DNA of 23,036 bases. Origin: a virus. The stretch lies in IMG/VR virus record IMGVR_UViG_3300009412_000041, positions 1 to 23,036 of that record; one strand, written 5' to 3'. Shown here piece by piece: positions 1-9,572 of the stretch. Below the pieces are notes generated by a model. That model saw nothing but the letters and a program-made list of their open reading frames with translations, searched no databases and was not told the DNA's origin. Made by a program: the position numbers and the translations under genes. Numbering within the stretch: position 1 is the first letter of the stretch; the number at the start of each line of letters is the position of its first letter.

Positions 1-1
1 A

Positions 2-3000
2 GACTATAGTAAGGCTATCAGCGGTACTACAAATGAAGACGAACTACTGCATGACTATATTGACTATCATACTGGGCACCCATACCTCATTAGCCAGGAG
101 GAGATGAGAGAAGAGCTTGAGCCTGGTGGGTTTCAGTCTCTTGTTAGTTGGTTGGAACCATTTATTTATGGAGGCAGCCTTCTTCATGGATACATGGCCA
201 AGAAGGCAGCAGAGTATCTTCCAGATCCAACAGAGGAGGGGGAAGATCCAGAAACCAAGCTTGTTAGTGTTCCCCTTCCGGGGCTAGGAACATCCATTCC
301 TGTTCCCATACCTGGTTCTGTACGGAACTCATTTGGTGATTCCTTCGAGTGGGCAGCGGGCCAGATTGCCAAGCAGGCCATAGCTGTTGCAGATCTTAAG
401 TATCGAGTGGCTGGCATGGGTTGGGAGCCAACGGAAGAAGATAAGAAGCTATACGAAGATTTTGGTAAGAAGGTCTATGAGAGCTTTGCTACCGGTAAAG
501 TCTATGAGGTTGGGGCTTCAAAGACTTGGGAGCACTACGGCATCGGCCCAAAAATAGGGCAGCACCTTGGTGAGGATTGGATTGATGCAACAATCTCAAA
601 AGAAACAGCAAAGGATTTGTCGAATAGCATTACAAACCCATATGTAAGCGCACACTTTAATAATCTATCTACAGATACTGGCCGAATGATGTACGGCCTT
701 GCGTTTGACTTTGCTGTAGACCCGCTGTGGCTCCTGGGTATGGCGAAAGGCGGGCACGTAGTAGCGTCTGCTGGAAAGGTTTGGTCTGTTGATGGTGCTC
801 TAGCCAATGCAGCCAGGGTTGCTGAGGGTGCGAATAAGGTTCCAGACAGGGGATTCTGGGACGCTGCAATACATTTAGTTCATGGCAATAAAGTTCAGAA
901 GGGCGCAGCCAGAGAATCGTTTGAGGGTGTTGCTGATGCTCTTGCATATCAATCGAGCAAGAAGCAGAAGGAGGCAGAGAGGCTTAAGGATCTGCTGAAA
1001 TCTGATGAAGCCCTTGCAGCGCATAAGACTGAAGCAGAGGCTCTTATTAGAGAGCAACAAAGGCTTTATGAAGCAGAGAAGGTAGCGTTCGCTTCTGCCA
1101 CCACGAAAAGGCAGTCTGCCGCAGCAAAAGCAGCAATCACGGGATACCAAAAGGCATTAGATAAGCTTGCAAGAGACTCCGTTCATGTTGGCAAATCCGC
1201 AAAAGCATCAAAGAAGTATATAGCTAATAGAGTAAAACTATTACTGAATGAGTCTGATAGGCTAAACCAAGGCTCAGAAGCAGTTAGGCGCGCTCTTCGT
1301 GTAACTGCTGGCGATGCACCTAAGTTGGGACTTGCTACCGAGAAAGGAAGGTTTGCTTGGCACATTCCTATCGTTGGTGAGAAAACACATTACTTATTTC
1401 AAAAGGGTGACATTGGTTCTTTTCTAGATGAGGTCACCCCAGGTGCGGTCACTAGAGTCATTGATGACTATTTTAAGCCGTTCAGTAAAGAGTCTCTTCT
1501 TGCGGCAAAGGAAGAGGCCAGGGCTCTTGGTAAGAACTGGTCTAAAACTGCTTCAGTCCAAGAGAAAACCGCACTTGCTCTTCAAGAGGCCGGGGTGGCC
1601 ATACAGGGCTATTCATATGCAACTATTGATCTATTAGCCAAATGGATTGGAACCAGGCTTTGGCATCCTCTTGTCTATGCTGCCAATGAGAATTGGGCGA
1701 TAAACAAATATGCAAGGCTTAAGAAGCTAGATCCAGATACTTGGGATAAGTATCAAAACGCGATTATGAACTATAGTCGTACTGTAAACTACCATAGAGA
1801 CTTCATAATGAGGTCCATTGGCCTAATAGGACAGCAGGCAAAATATGCATTTGATTTAAGAAAAGAGTCCATTAAGGACGGTAGTCTCTATAATGATATA
1901 TTAAATGATATAATAAAGCATGAAAGGATGATAGAAAGAGAGAAGAATCCAGATAAGCTTTTTGATCTTAGGACTCAGTTAAACTTACTTAAAAATGATA
2001 AAGCAGAAGTAGAGCGCTGGATGAGTCCAGACTACACAGCGCATGATGTGATGCTTGAGGTTGGCACCATTACTGAGGCCGCCTTCGGGAGGCTCAAGGA
2101 GCACCCTGAGTTTACGACTGTTAATCCGGCAACAGGTAAGTCTTATATTGATTCAATAGAAGAGCTTATCAAAGAGTTTAGTATTCGCTTTGATAAGGAC
2201 CGTGAAGAGGTTGTTCAATCTCTTGTAGAGATGGCGCGCAGAATGCGTGGTGATCCTGCTCGTGACGAAGAGTTTGTTGAGATCATGAAGGGCATCGACT
2301 GGATGCTTGAGAAGGTTGATCTTGATACGGAAAGGTCTCTTGAATCCATTCAGACTCTTGCTGCTGGCGAGAAGGTACAAAACACCTCTTTTATAAACCT
2401 TCTGAATAAGCTTACTCCAGAGAGGCTGTCTCGAATTCTTGAGGACATTAGGCACATCAGCGATAAGCCCTGGAACGACAAGGTTCATGCTGAGTACATA
2501 CGAAGGCTTATACACAACATTGTTGGTCCAGATCACGTAAACGATGTTCTAGCTGAAGCCGCCAACTACATGGGCTTTCGTGGTAACGATGGCGAGAGGG
2601 CTCTTGCTGCTCTAGCCAAGATGGTGTCTGGGGAGCCAATTAAGGGTGGAAAGGCCCTTGAAGCCGCCAGAAAAGTTGGTGCGGGTAAGATCATTAGGCG
2701 CAACGTTAACGCCCTTAGAGACCAGATTATAGCGGAAACAGAGGCATTGTCTCATGCCGCCTCTGCCAATCTAGAGCTAGCAGACCTAAAGGGTGTTGTT
2801 TCTAGTGTCTTAGATGACCAAGCAAAGAAGGCTCTTCTTGATGCCAGGACCCTAGTGGGAGACGGGAACTGGGAAGAGTTTGTAAAGGGTGCATCTAAGT
2901 CATTAAAGGAACTTAAATTTAAAAATACTGAAGATCTAATGAGGTCTATTGGTCTTGATCCAAAGATTGTAGATGTATCTACATTCAAAAAAGCAAGAAT

Positions 3001-6000
3001 TGCATATAAAAAAGCAAACGTTTTGATTCTTACTGCTGCGGCTGCACGTAAAGCAAAAGATTCTTACATACTAAAGAACCTTCATGATCTTGGTGTATAC
3101 GATAAAAAGCTTGGTCTTCTTACTAAAGATGGTCTTTTATCTGTACGCATTGAGGATGCTCTTAGCTCTGCTACCTCCAGAAAGGAGGCAGAAGATCTAA
3201 TTTATGATGCAGTTAGTAAGATTCTTCCGGTTGATGAAGATGAAGGTATAGCGAGATTGGCGCGTGCTTTTGCTGAAAGGTTCGGTGCTAAGTACAAACC
3301 AAAAATGGAGGAGCTTGTTGATCTTCCAGTGGCAGCCAGGGAGCCTGTTGCTCCTACGGCTGTGCCTGTTGAAGAGGTGGCAGAGCCAACCATAAAGTTT
3401 AAGACTGATAGTGGCAGTGATTATGATTTTGTTGGTGGTAAGACAAAAAGAACAAAGACTGCCGATGTTGATGAGAACCTAAAGAAAGATCCAGATCAAA
3501 CTATATTTATTGATGAGGATGCAGCAAAAGAGGTTGAGGCGTGGATAGGAACATCAGAGACACAGAGACGTGTCTCTATTGTTGGAGATGAAGTTTTATT
3601 AACTAGCTTCCCACCTGTGAGGCCGGCAGGACCAGCAAAGCCAGCACCAAAAGTTGATGTGCCACCGCACATGGATGATGTTCCAATAGAGGTAATGGAA
3701 AGGGCTGGGGTTTGGTATGACCCAAGACCGCCATCTTTAGAAGAATTAGAATATTATGTTTCGCGTGATGTACGCATCATTTCTGTTCATTCCGAGTCAT
3801 CTTTGGGGCCTAGACCATCATGGAATGTAGAGAGGGCTCGAGAGTGGGACGAGAAGCTTGGGACCCCGTCCTTTGTCGAAGACATGTGGAGTCATACGGG
3901 ATCGTGGACGGTTAATCCTTGGTGGGATCGGGTAGTTGATGAAGGCCCAGCAACAAGAATTGCCCAACCACAACAAATCACTTCTGAGGCTAGGGGCACC
4001 GAAGATCTTTACTTAGACCAGATTAGATTTGTTGTTCGAGACGAGCCAATTCCTGGCTATACCGATATTGAAGCCAGCGCTGAGGCGACCAGGCGTTTTC
4101 GGGCTAAAGGCATGGTTCGGACTGTCTCCACAGACGAAGCTGGCCCTAGGCCATACGGTCCAGCACCAAGACCGATTCCAGAAGAACTTCTTGATACGGA
4201 ACGCGGATTAGGATTTACGATTGCCGAATCAGATGAGTTTGGTTGGTTGCCAGCATTACCAACAAAGCCAGCAGAGTCGGCTGTTCCACAAAGAAGGATT
4301 TTTGGTAGGATTAAGTTCACAACTGAACCAGAGGTTGGCACCTATCCACTTGAAGTTAGTCAAAAGACTACAATAACTTCTGGCAAAGGCAGCAAACTTG
4401 ATGGTTATGCTGCATTTAATATTCCAAAAAGAAAAGTTGTAGAGGTTACCAGCCCCACTGTTCCAGAGCCGGCAGCCTTGAAGCCACTTCTACCGGGGGC
4501 ACCAGAAGCTAAGGTTGCTGAAGCAGTAGTTCCTTGGAATATGAGAAACACTAGGGGTCAGCTTGTAGATGCTGCCGAGAAGGCTGGCATAGTTGTTCCG
4601 CCTAAGGCCACCAAGGCTCAGATTTTAGACTCTCTAAAGGCTCTTGGGCCTCGCCTAGGCATGACAGCGGGTCAGAGGGCTACTTGGGCTGTAGAGACCG
4701 CCAGAAAGGAACTGGCAGCTTCCGCTAAGGCCCGCCAGGAGGCGGTTGATGTAGTCACAAAGGCTCAGAAGAAGTTTGTGAGGGCACACGCAAAGGGCGA
4801 GAAGGACGCGCTAAAGGCAGAACGCAAAGCAGTTGAAGAAGCCCTAGAGAGCGGCGCTGCCGGGATCTATTACCCAGGTCACCCAGAGGCTTTGAAGGTA
4901 AAAACAGACAAGGGAGGCACAAAGACTCTCCCATATCGAGCCATGGAGGATTGGGAGAAAGAGCTTTGGGCAGCATTCAAAGAAAGGACTGCCGCACTTA
5001 GTGACGACGATGCAATGTTTGTTGCGTTCACGGCACTAAGGTTGTCACCAACTGCACCATCAGAGATTCAAAGATGGCAAAGTAAGTATGCAAACAGTCT
5101 TCCATCCTTCTTGGGAAGGCGTCTTGGTGAAGTACCAGAAGAGCTTCAGTTTGCTGTTACTCAGCTACGTGCTCTTATCAAGAAGTATGAAGATGCTTAC
5201 CTTGAGCGTGGCGCAGAGTGGCTAAAAGAACCACTGGAAATGATGAAGGAGTGGGGGCTTATTGAATATGTTCCCCATATTCCAAATTCTAGAGAATCTA
5301 TGGCCTCTGCCAGCTTTGCTGAAGCAACACTAGCGGGTTGGGTCAAGGAGGCTGACCTTATTCCCATGAACACCATGGACACAAGGTTAAGCACCGCAAC
5401 AGATTTTAAGCAAAGAAGGCTTATAGAGGGAACAATCCTTGAGGTTAATACCCTAAAAGATGGTGAGCTTGTCTTTGATCCGCCAGTCATTATGTCTAGG
5501 TATCTGGCGGCATCAAGAGCGCTGACGGCAGAAGACTTTGTTCTCATGCTTATGAGGGGTGGCGTCATTAAGCGCGTGTCTGCCGCACAGGGCAAGACTG
5601 TGGCCGAGGTTGCGGATGAACAGCAACTGGTCCCACTCTTTGAAAGAAAGAACATTAGCACCTCACAAGACGTTCTGTTTACTCAAGACAAGGCTGCTTG
5701 GGAGGCTGCGGGCATTGGGGAGCACGAGCTTGCCCAGATTAAGGAGGCATTTAATTACAAGAAGAAGGAAGGCGATTACTTCGCAACGTGGTTTGAAGAC
5801 GCCGTAATCTTAAAAAGAGTCAGAAAGGTTGAGAATGGGATTGCGACCATTCGAGCAAAGCAATGGAGTGAGCACCTTCAAGCTCCAATTGCTGGCGAGT
5901 TGTTTGATCCAAAGAGACTGTTTGATGAGAGGTTTAGAAAACTTGATCTTACAGATCTTGATGATGCCGCTGAAGCCAGGGCTGTTGCAAGCACATGGGA

Positions 6001-7987
6001 TGATGTGGCCAAAGAGTTTAATGCCATCCTCTCGCAGACTGGTGAAGTTGGTGGAGTAAACTTCAAGGTTGCCGGTTCTGATTTATCTCTCTTTTATGGT
6101 GAAGGATCAGAGGTTTGGAAGCTCTATATTCCTAGAGCAGTGCGCGTGAACATGGAGAATGTGCTTGGTCTAGGGGTCAAGGCGATAGGGCCAGTCAGAA
6201 AGGTGCTTGGTGCAATCAACAACTTTATGAAAGTTAGGCTGACCATCCTGTCTCTTGCGTTCCACACAAGAAACCACCTTTCTAACCAGCTTTCTAATAT
6301 TCTTGATCTTGGCGTTGCTGGTGCCATGAACCCGGATTCTCAGATAAAGGCAGCAAGGCTATCTTCTGCCGCTTCGTTTGTGTCTGAGTACGGTTCACTT
6401 GAGAATGCAGCCAAGACGTTCTCTACCGTGTTGGATGACATCCCAGGTAGCGAAGCTCGGCTAGCTAAGATTCTAGACACGGCTACCGTTGTAGAGATTA
6501 CGCAGAATCCAAGCGTGTGGAGAGAGGCGAGTGATATTATTCGTGCTCTTCGCTGGCATTCCAGCGGAATGGATGACCTTCTTAAGAACGGCATAGACAT
6601 TGGTGATGGTGTTTCAAGGTCAGCAGATGAAGCCATTACTATTCTTGAAGAGCTTGGCGTAGTCACGCCAGCCTACAGAAACTATGTAGATCTTGATACT
6701 TTTGAAACCTCTTTTACAGAGATTGTATCTAAGGGTTTCATAGATGGGGACTGGAAGGCTGCATCTAGAGCAGTAAAGGCGCTCTCTATTGCTGAAGATG
6801 TGATTATGACTGCTGTTCCCATGCTTATGACTGGTGGCATGCCGGTTGCGGTTCCCAAAAGTCTTGGTTCGTGGATAGCCAGGTTCGTGGAAAACCAGGC
6901 AAGGGTTACCAACTTCATTGGTAATGTAAAAGCTGGAAGATCACATGTAGAAGCAGCAGATCATGTAGCGAAGTTCTTGTTTGATTATAACGATCTGACA
7001 CATGTACAAAAAACATGGCTAAGAACCGCATTTACATTCTTTACTTGGAGCCAAAAGAATGTACATCTTCAGCTAGAAATGATGCAGAAGAATCCAGCTT
7101 TCTATTCTAAGTTTGCTCAACTGTTTGTGTATCAGCTTCCAGAGGCCGCTGCTGCGTCTCAATACGAAGAAGGAATGTACCCAAGAGATCCAGAATACTT
7201 AAAAAGAAACCTCGTTCTGCGTGATTCTCATGCGATGTCTTATGCAAGAATTCCATTGCCCAAGATTGATATTGCTGGGAGGAACATAGTTCCAGGCAAG
7301 CCCGGTGTGTACATTGAAGGTCTTGGTCTTCCCATGGAGGCGTTCGCTGAGATCACTACCGGTCTTGGAGAACTTTCTGGTATAAAAACTTGGTTTGATA
7401 AGAACAATGCTGGGGTGTATGGCGATGAGGCAAAGTTTCGCCTCATTGGGCAAATGCATACTGTCGCCAAGATGTCGGTGGAGCGGGCAACAGAGAAGCA
7501 CGCCCACTACGGCGTTCCGCTCAGAGATCTATCTGATGGAAAGCTGGTTGCTGAGATTGCCGATGGTATAGGTCGTGTAAGCCCATGGATTGCAGATCAA
7601 ATAAAAGACATGGCTGGGCTTCATCTTAGACACGATGTAACTTCGTCTGGTCGTATTACAGAAACAATAGCAATGAGCCCAACTAAGAACTGGGCTTTCG
7701 CTAATTCACCTTGGTCCAGAGTTTTTAGAGATGCCTCTGCTATGTCAAGCGTCTATATGCTGTCTACTATTGCCTCTCCAGAGGAGGCTGCTGAAGGAAA
7801 GTATGAGGAAGTTCCAGGATGGTTAAGATTTATTGATGCTGAAACCGGCATTAGAATCGTTCAGCAACATCCTTATATACGAAAACAGATTTTTGATAGA
7901 AAAGTTAAAACGATGTATGAGGAGCAACTTAAGTCGCAGAAGATAAAGGAACAGCTTGTTATTCCATACATCCCAGAGCAGCGGTAG
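2..7987 (+). CDS. Giant multidomain virion (probably internal/ejected) protein, partial at 5' end
   Basis: The reading frame is open from base 2, so the gene starts left of the window and encodes at least 2661 residues. An ATG at 104 is an unlikely start because the AGGAGGAG before it touches the ATG with no spacer. Numbering from that Met, I see a coiled-coil-like Lys/Glu/Ala-rich stretch (~275-375), a Pro/Val-rich low-complexity insert (~1100-1475), a SAP-like helix-extension-helix (~1478-1515), a second charged helical stretch (~1520-1590), and a conserved-looking C-terminal third. That third has FHTRNHLSNQLSN (~2045) and, near 2290-2335, YNDLTHVQKTWLRTAFTFF followed by TWSQKN. Motifs like these recur in very large phage proteins carried in the virion, some of which are ejected with DNA. 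It sits directly upstream of the fibre-type genes. No protease, lysozyme or helicase motif was found. The virion role is inferred from size, motifs and position. Confidence 0.75.
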   Translation, partial: DYSKAISGTTNEDELLHDYIDYHTGHPYLISQEEMREELEPGGFQSLVSWLEPFIYGGSLLHGYMAKKAAEYLPDPTEEGEDPETKLVSVPLPGLGTSIPVPIPGSVRNSFGDSFEWAAGQIAKQAIAVADLKYRVAGMGWEPTEEDKKLYEDFGKKVYESFATGKVYEVGASKTWEHYGIGPKIGQHLGEDWIDATISKETAKDLSNSITNPYVSAHFNNLSTDTGRMMYGLAFDFAVDPLWLLGMAKGGHVVASAGKVWSVDGALANAARVAEGANKVPDRGFWDAAIHLVHGNKVQKGAARESFEGVADALAYQSSKKQKEAERLKDLLKSDEALAAHKTEAEALIREQQRLYEAEKVAFASATTKRQSAAAKAAITGYQKALDKLARDSVHVGKSAKASKKYIANRVKLLLNESDRLNQGSEAVRRALRVTAGDAPKLGLATEKGRFAWHIPIVGEKTHYLFQKGDIGSFLDEVTPGAVTRVIDDYFKPFSKESLLAAKEEARALGKNWSKTASVQEKTALALQEAGVAIQGYSYATIDLLAKWIGTRLWHPLVYAANENWAINKYARLKKLDPDTWDKYQNAIMNYSRTVNYHRDFIMRSIGLIGQQAKYAFDLRKESIKDGSLYNDILNDIIKHERMIEREKNPDKLFDLRTQLNLLKNDKAEVERWMSPDYTAHDVMLEVGTITEAAFGRLKEHPEFTTVNPATGKSYIDSIEELIKEFSIRFDKDREEVVQSLVEMARRMRGDPARDEEFVEIMKGIDWMLEKVDLDTERSLESIQTLAAGEKVQNTSFINLLNKLTPERLSRILEDIRHISDKPWNDKVHAEYIRRLIHNIVGPDHVNDVLAEAANYMGFRGNDGERALAALAKMVSGEPIKGGKALEAARKVGAGKIIRRNVNALRDQIIAETEALSHAASANLELADLKGVVSSVLDDQAKKALLDARTLVGDGNWEEFVKGASKSLKELKFKNTEDLMRSIGLDPKIVDVSTFKKARIAYKKANVLILTAAAARKAKDSYILKNLHDLGVYDKKLGLLTKDGLLSVRIEDALSSATSRKEAEDLIYDAVSKILPVDEDEGIARLARAFAERFGAKYKPKMEELVDLPVAAREPVAPTAVPVEEVAEPTIKFKTDSGSDYDFVGGKTKRTKTADVDENLKKDPDQTIFIDEDAAKEVEAWIGTSETQRRVSIVGDEVLLTSFPPVRPAGPAKPAPKVDVPPHMDDVPIEVMERAGVWYDPRPPSLEELEYYVSRDVRIISVHSESSLGPRPSWNVERAREWDEKLGTPSFVEDMWSHTGSWTVNPWWDRVVDEGPATRIAQPQQITSEARGTEDLYLDQIRFVVRDEPIPGYTDIEASAEATRRFRAKGMVRTVSTDEAGPRPYGPAPRPIPEELLDTERGLGFTIAESDEFGWLPALPTKPAESAVPQRRIFGRIKFTTEPEVGTYPLEVSQKTTITSGKGSKLDGYAAFNIPKRKVVEVTSPTVPEPAALKPLLPGAPEAKVAEAVVPWNMRNTRGQLVDAAEKAGIVVPPKATKAQILDSLKALGPRLGMTAGQRATWAVETARKELAASAKARQEAVDVVTKAQKKFVRAHAKGEKDALKAERKAVEEALESGAAGIYYPGHPEALKVKTDKGGTKTLPYRAMEDWEKELWAAFKERTAALSDDDAMFVAFTALRLSPTAPSEIQRWQSKYANSLPSFLGRRLGEVPEELQFAVTQLRALIKKYEDAYLERGAEWLKEPLEMMKEWGLIEYVPHIPNSRESMASASFAEATLAGWVKEADLIPMNTMDTRLSTATDFKQRRLIEGTILEVNTLKDGELVFDPPVIMSRYLAASRALTAEDFVLMLMRGGVIKRVSAAQGKTVAEVADEQQLVPLFERKNISTSQDVLFTQDKAAWEAAGIGEHELAQIKEAFNYKKKEGDYFATWFEDAVILKRVRKVENGIATIRAKQWSEHLQAPIAGELFDPKRLFDERFRKLDLTDLDDAAEARAVASTWDDVAKEFNAILSQTGEVGGVNFKVAGSDLSLFYGEGSEVWKLYIPRAVRVNMENVLGLGVKAIGPVRKVLGAINNFMKVRLTILSLAFHTRNHLSNQLSNILDLGVAGAMNPDSQIKAARLSSAASFVSEYGSLENAAKTFSTVLDDIPGSEARLAKILDTATVVEITQNPSVWREASDIIRALRWHSSGMDDLLKNGIDIGDGVSRSADEAITILEELGVVTPAYRNYVDLDTFETSFTEIVSKGFIDGDWKAASRAVKALSIAEDVIMTAVPMLMTGGMPVAVPKSLGSWIARFVENQARVTNFIGNVKAGRSHVEAADHVAKFLFDYNDLTHVQKTWLRTAFTFFTWSQKNVHLQLEMMQKNPAFYSKFAQLFVYQLPEAAAASQYEEGMYPRDPEYLKRNLVLRDSHAMSYARIPLPKIDIAGRNIVPGKPGVYIEGLGLPMEAFAEITTGLGELSGIKTWFDKNNAGVYGDEAKFRLIGQMHTVAKMSVERATEKHAHYGVPLRDLSDGKLVAEIADGIGRVSPWIADQIKDMAGLHLRHDVTSSGRITETIAMSPTKNWAFANSPWSRVFRDASAMSSVYMLSTIASPEEAAEGKYEEVPGWLRFIDAETGIRIVQQHPYIRKQIFDRKVKTMYEEQLKSQKIKEQLVIPYIPEQR

Positions 7988-8018
7988 ATTGACACCAAGC
8001 ACTTATTGAGGACACGAC

Positions 8019-8423
8019 ATGCCACAGCCACATGGATTCTCTTACGCTACCTTTGGAAGCGGTCTTAGTACTAGCTACGCAGTAGCCACTGGACAGGCAG
8101 ACACAACCAATGAGTCTTCTTCGGAGTCTTTTCCAAGAAAGGGAACGCTTTCCCACATTGAGTTTGAGCTATCCAGCATCTCTTCTGCGGCAAGCATTAC
8201 AATGTTTCTTACGTGGGACTCTGCTGGTGATCGCCCGCTAACCCCTGCTGCAACTCAGGCCATTACTACTGGGAAGACAACTGCTGCAAAGGGTGGTGTA
8301 ATCTTCAATATGGGAGTTCCATTCAACAGACCAGATGATGCTACTGCTGGAAAGGTTTATGTTGTTGCCAAGACAGATGCTGGAACTGCATCAGCTTCGG
8401 CTCGTGTATTCTGGACAAAGTAA
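8019..8423 (+). CDS. Small virion structural protein, unknown
   Basis: This 134-residue protein starts at an ATG with GAGG 7 nt upstream, 31 nt after the giant gene ends. It is rich in Ser, Thr, Ala and Gly with alternating hydrophobic residues (ITMFLTW, KVYVVAKTD, SARVFWTK), which suggests an all-beta structural domain. There is no signal peptide, membrane segment or catalytic motif. It heads a run of seven closely packed genes with similarly Thr/Ser/Gly-rich products, which points to a decoration, tail or fibre component. I do not recognise the family; the structural role is inferred from composition and neighbours. Confidence 0.6.
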   Translation: MPQPHGFSYATFGSGLSTSYAVATGQADTTNESSSESFPRKGTLSHIEFELSSISSAASITMFLTWDSAGDRPLTPAATQAITTGKTTAAKGGVIFNMGVPFNRPDDATAGKVYVVAKTDAGTASASARVFWTK

Positions 8424-8435
8424 ACTGGAGATATG

Positions 8436-9200
8436 ATGGGAATCCCTACAGTATTTGATACCAGCCCCACATATACGGGCACGGTTACTGCTGGTGATCT
8501 TGAGGTCGACAGCGGCACACTAAGCATTGATGCAACCAACAATCGCGTTGGAGTGGGCGTTACAGACCCAGACAGTAAGCTTGAGGTTTTTGCTACAACG
8601 ACACAGCAGAAGTGGAGCTACGACACTGATAGCTTTGCAACCCTATCGGTCGCGGCTGCAAGCCATACAACTGTTGCTACTGGCGAGACAGGGGATCTAA
8701 TCCTAGACGCAGGCGACGACATCATTCTGGACTCCCATCTGGGCAAGTGGCGATTCAAACGAAACGACACAATGACCGTTATGGTTTCAACCACGTCTGG
8801 CGATGGGTCAAACTTGATTTTTGACCATCAGATTGTAGACGCTGACTATGTATTCAAGGGCAGCGATGGTGGCGTGGGTATCACTGCTCTTACTCTCGAC
8901 ATGTCGGAAGCCGGAAAAGCCACCTTCAATGACCAAGTAGTCATTGGCGATGGAAAGCTTGTCCTGAACGCTACAGCGGTTTCCTCTACAGCGGCAGAGC
9001 TAAATGTACTCGATGGTCTGAACCGTGGGCACATCATTGTTGGTAACGCTAGTGGCGCGCCGGCCTCTCTGGCAGAGGGTAGTGAGAACCAAGTTCTAAC
9101 CATCAATGGTAGCGGAGATGCTGTTTGGGCTGCTGCTTCTGGCGGCGGCGCTGCTGCTGACGACCTTGACCACATTCTCCATCAGCAAGTTTTCTCGTAG
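8436..9200 (+). CDS. Tail-fibre-like protein
   Basis: The product has about 254 residues. Two ATGs lie in tandem at 8433 and 8436; the second has the better spacing (5 nt) from GGAG at 8427-8430. Sequence signatures of phage fibres are visible. The N-terminal part has a leader-like beta repeat followed by NRVGVGVTDPDSKLEV, the phrase typical of fibre shaft/head-domain boundaries. The middle has alternating beta strands with GDLILDAGDDIILDS. Near residue 190 there is SSTAAELNVLDGL, a repeat widely found in tail fibres, followed by NQVLTINGSGDAVW, another common fibre motif. The C-terminus ends in a short helix with no peptidase or esterase domain. It probably forms a trimeric host-contact or spacer fibre; the receptor is unknown. 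Confidence 0.75.
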   Translation: MGIPTVFDTSPTYTGTVTAGDLEVDSGTLSIDATNNRVGVGVTDPDSKLEVFATTTQQKWSYDTDSFATLSVAAASHTTVATGETGDLILDAGDDIILDSHLGKWRFKRNDTMTVMVSTTSGDGSNLIFDHQIVDADYVFKGSDGGVGITALTLDMSEAGKATFNDQVVIGDGKLVLNATAVSSTAAELNVLDGLNRGHIIVGNASGAPASLAEGSENQVLTINGSGDAVWAAASGGGAAADDLDHILHQQVFS

Positions 9201-9209
9201 GATTTAACC

Positions 9210-9572
9210 ATGGCTACTATCTCAAAGCAGCTTCTTTCGGGCAGCACTCAAGGAACAGGCATAAAGCTGACAGACACAAGTTCGTCTGTAAACACAGATG
9301 CTGGCTACTTGATCCATACTGCCGTTACCGGTACGACCGACATTGATGAGATTTGGATTTGGGCCTGCAACACCGACACGTCTGCTGCCACGCTGACCAT
9401 TGAGTTCGGGGGAACCGATGTTGATGACAACATCAAGGTAACCATTCAGCCGAATGAAACCGTGCTGGTTGTGCCTGGACTTCCGCTACACAATGGGTTG
9501 CTGGTCAAGGGCTTCGCGACGGTTGCCAACAAGGTCAACGTCTTTGGCTACGCGAACCGCATGGACATCTAA
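9210..9572 (+). CDS. Small virion structural protein, unknown
   Basis: This 120-residue protein starts at an ATG with AGGA about 7 nt upstream, 9 nt after the fibre-like gene. It is beta-rich in appearance (DEIWIWACNTD, ATLTIEFGGTD, IKVTIQPNETVLVVPGLPL), like a small beta-sandwich found in phage head or tail accessory proteins. The phrase PNETVLVVPGLPLHNG resembles loops in small phage virion proteins, but I cannot assign a family. Its stop TAA overlaps the ATG of the next gene by one base, so the two are probably translationally coupled. From here the base composition becomes GC-rich compared with the giant gene. Confidence 0.6.
   Translation: MATISKQLLSGSTQGTGIKLTDTSSSVNTDAGYLIHTAVTGTTDIDEIWIWACNTDTSAATLTIEFGGTDVDDNIKVTIQPNETVLVVPGLPLHNGLLVKGFATVANKVNVFGYANRMDI

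Noticed and set aside
3750-4130. An ADP-ribosyltransferase-like or ParB-like domain in the middle of the giant protein
   Set aside because: Only loose phrases (LYLDQIRFVVRDEPI) suggested it; no catalytic triad or R/S/E order could be placed in this proline-rich region.
5197-5661. A 154-codon - strand ORF inside the giant gene
   Set aside because: It is a shadow of the giant reading frame: no ribosome site, Ser/Leu-rich composition typical of antisense frames, and no recognisable motif. The same applies to other antisense ORFs in 184-7507.
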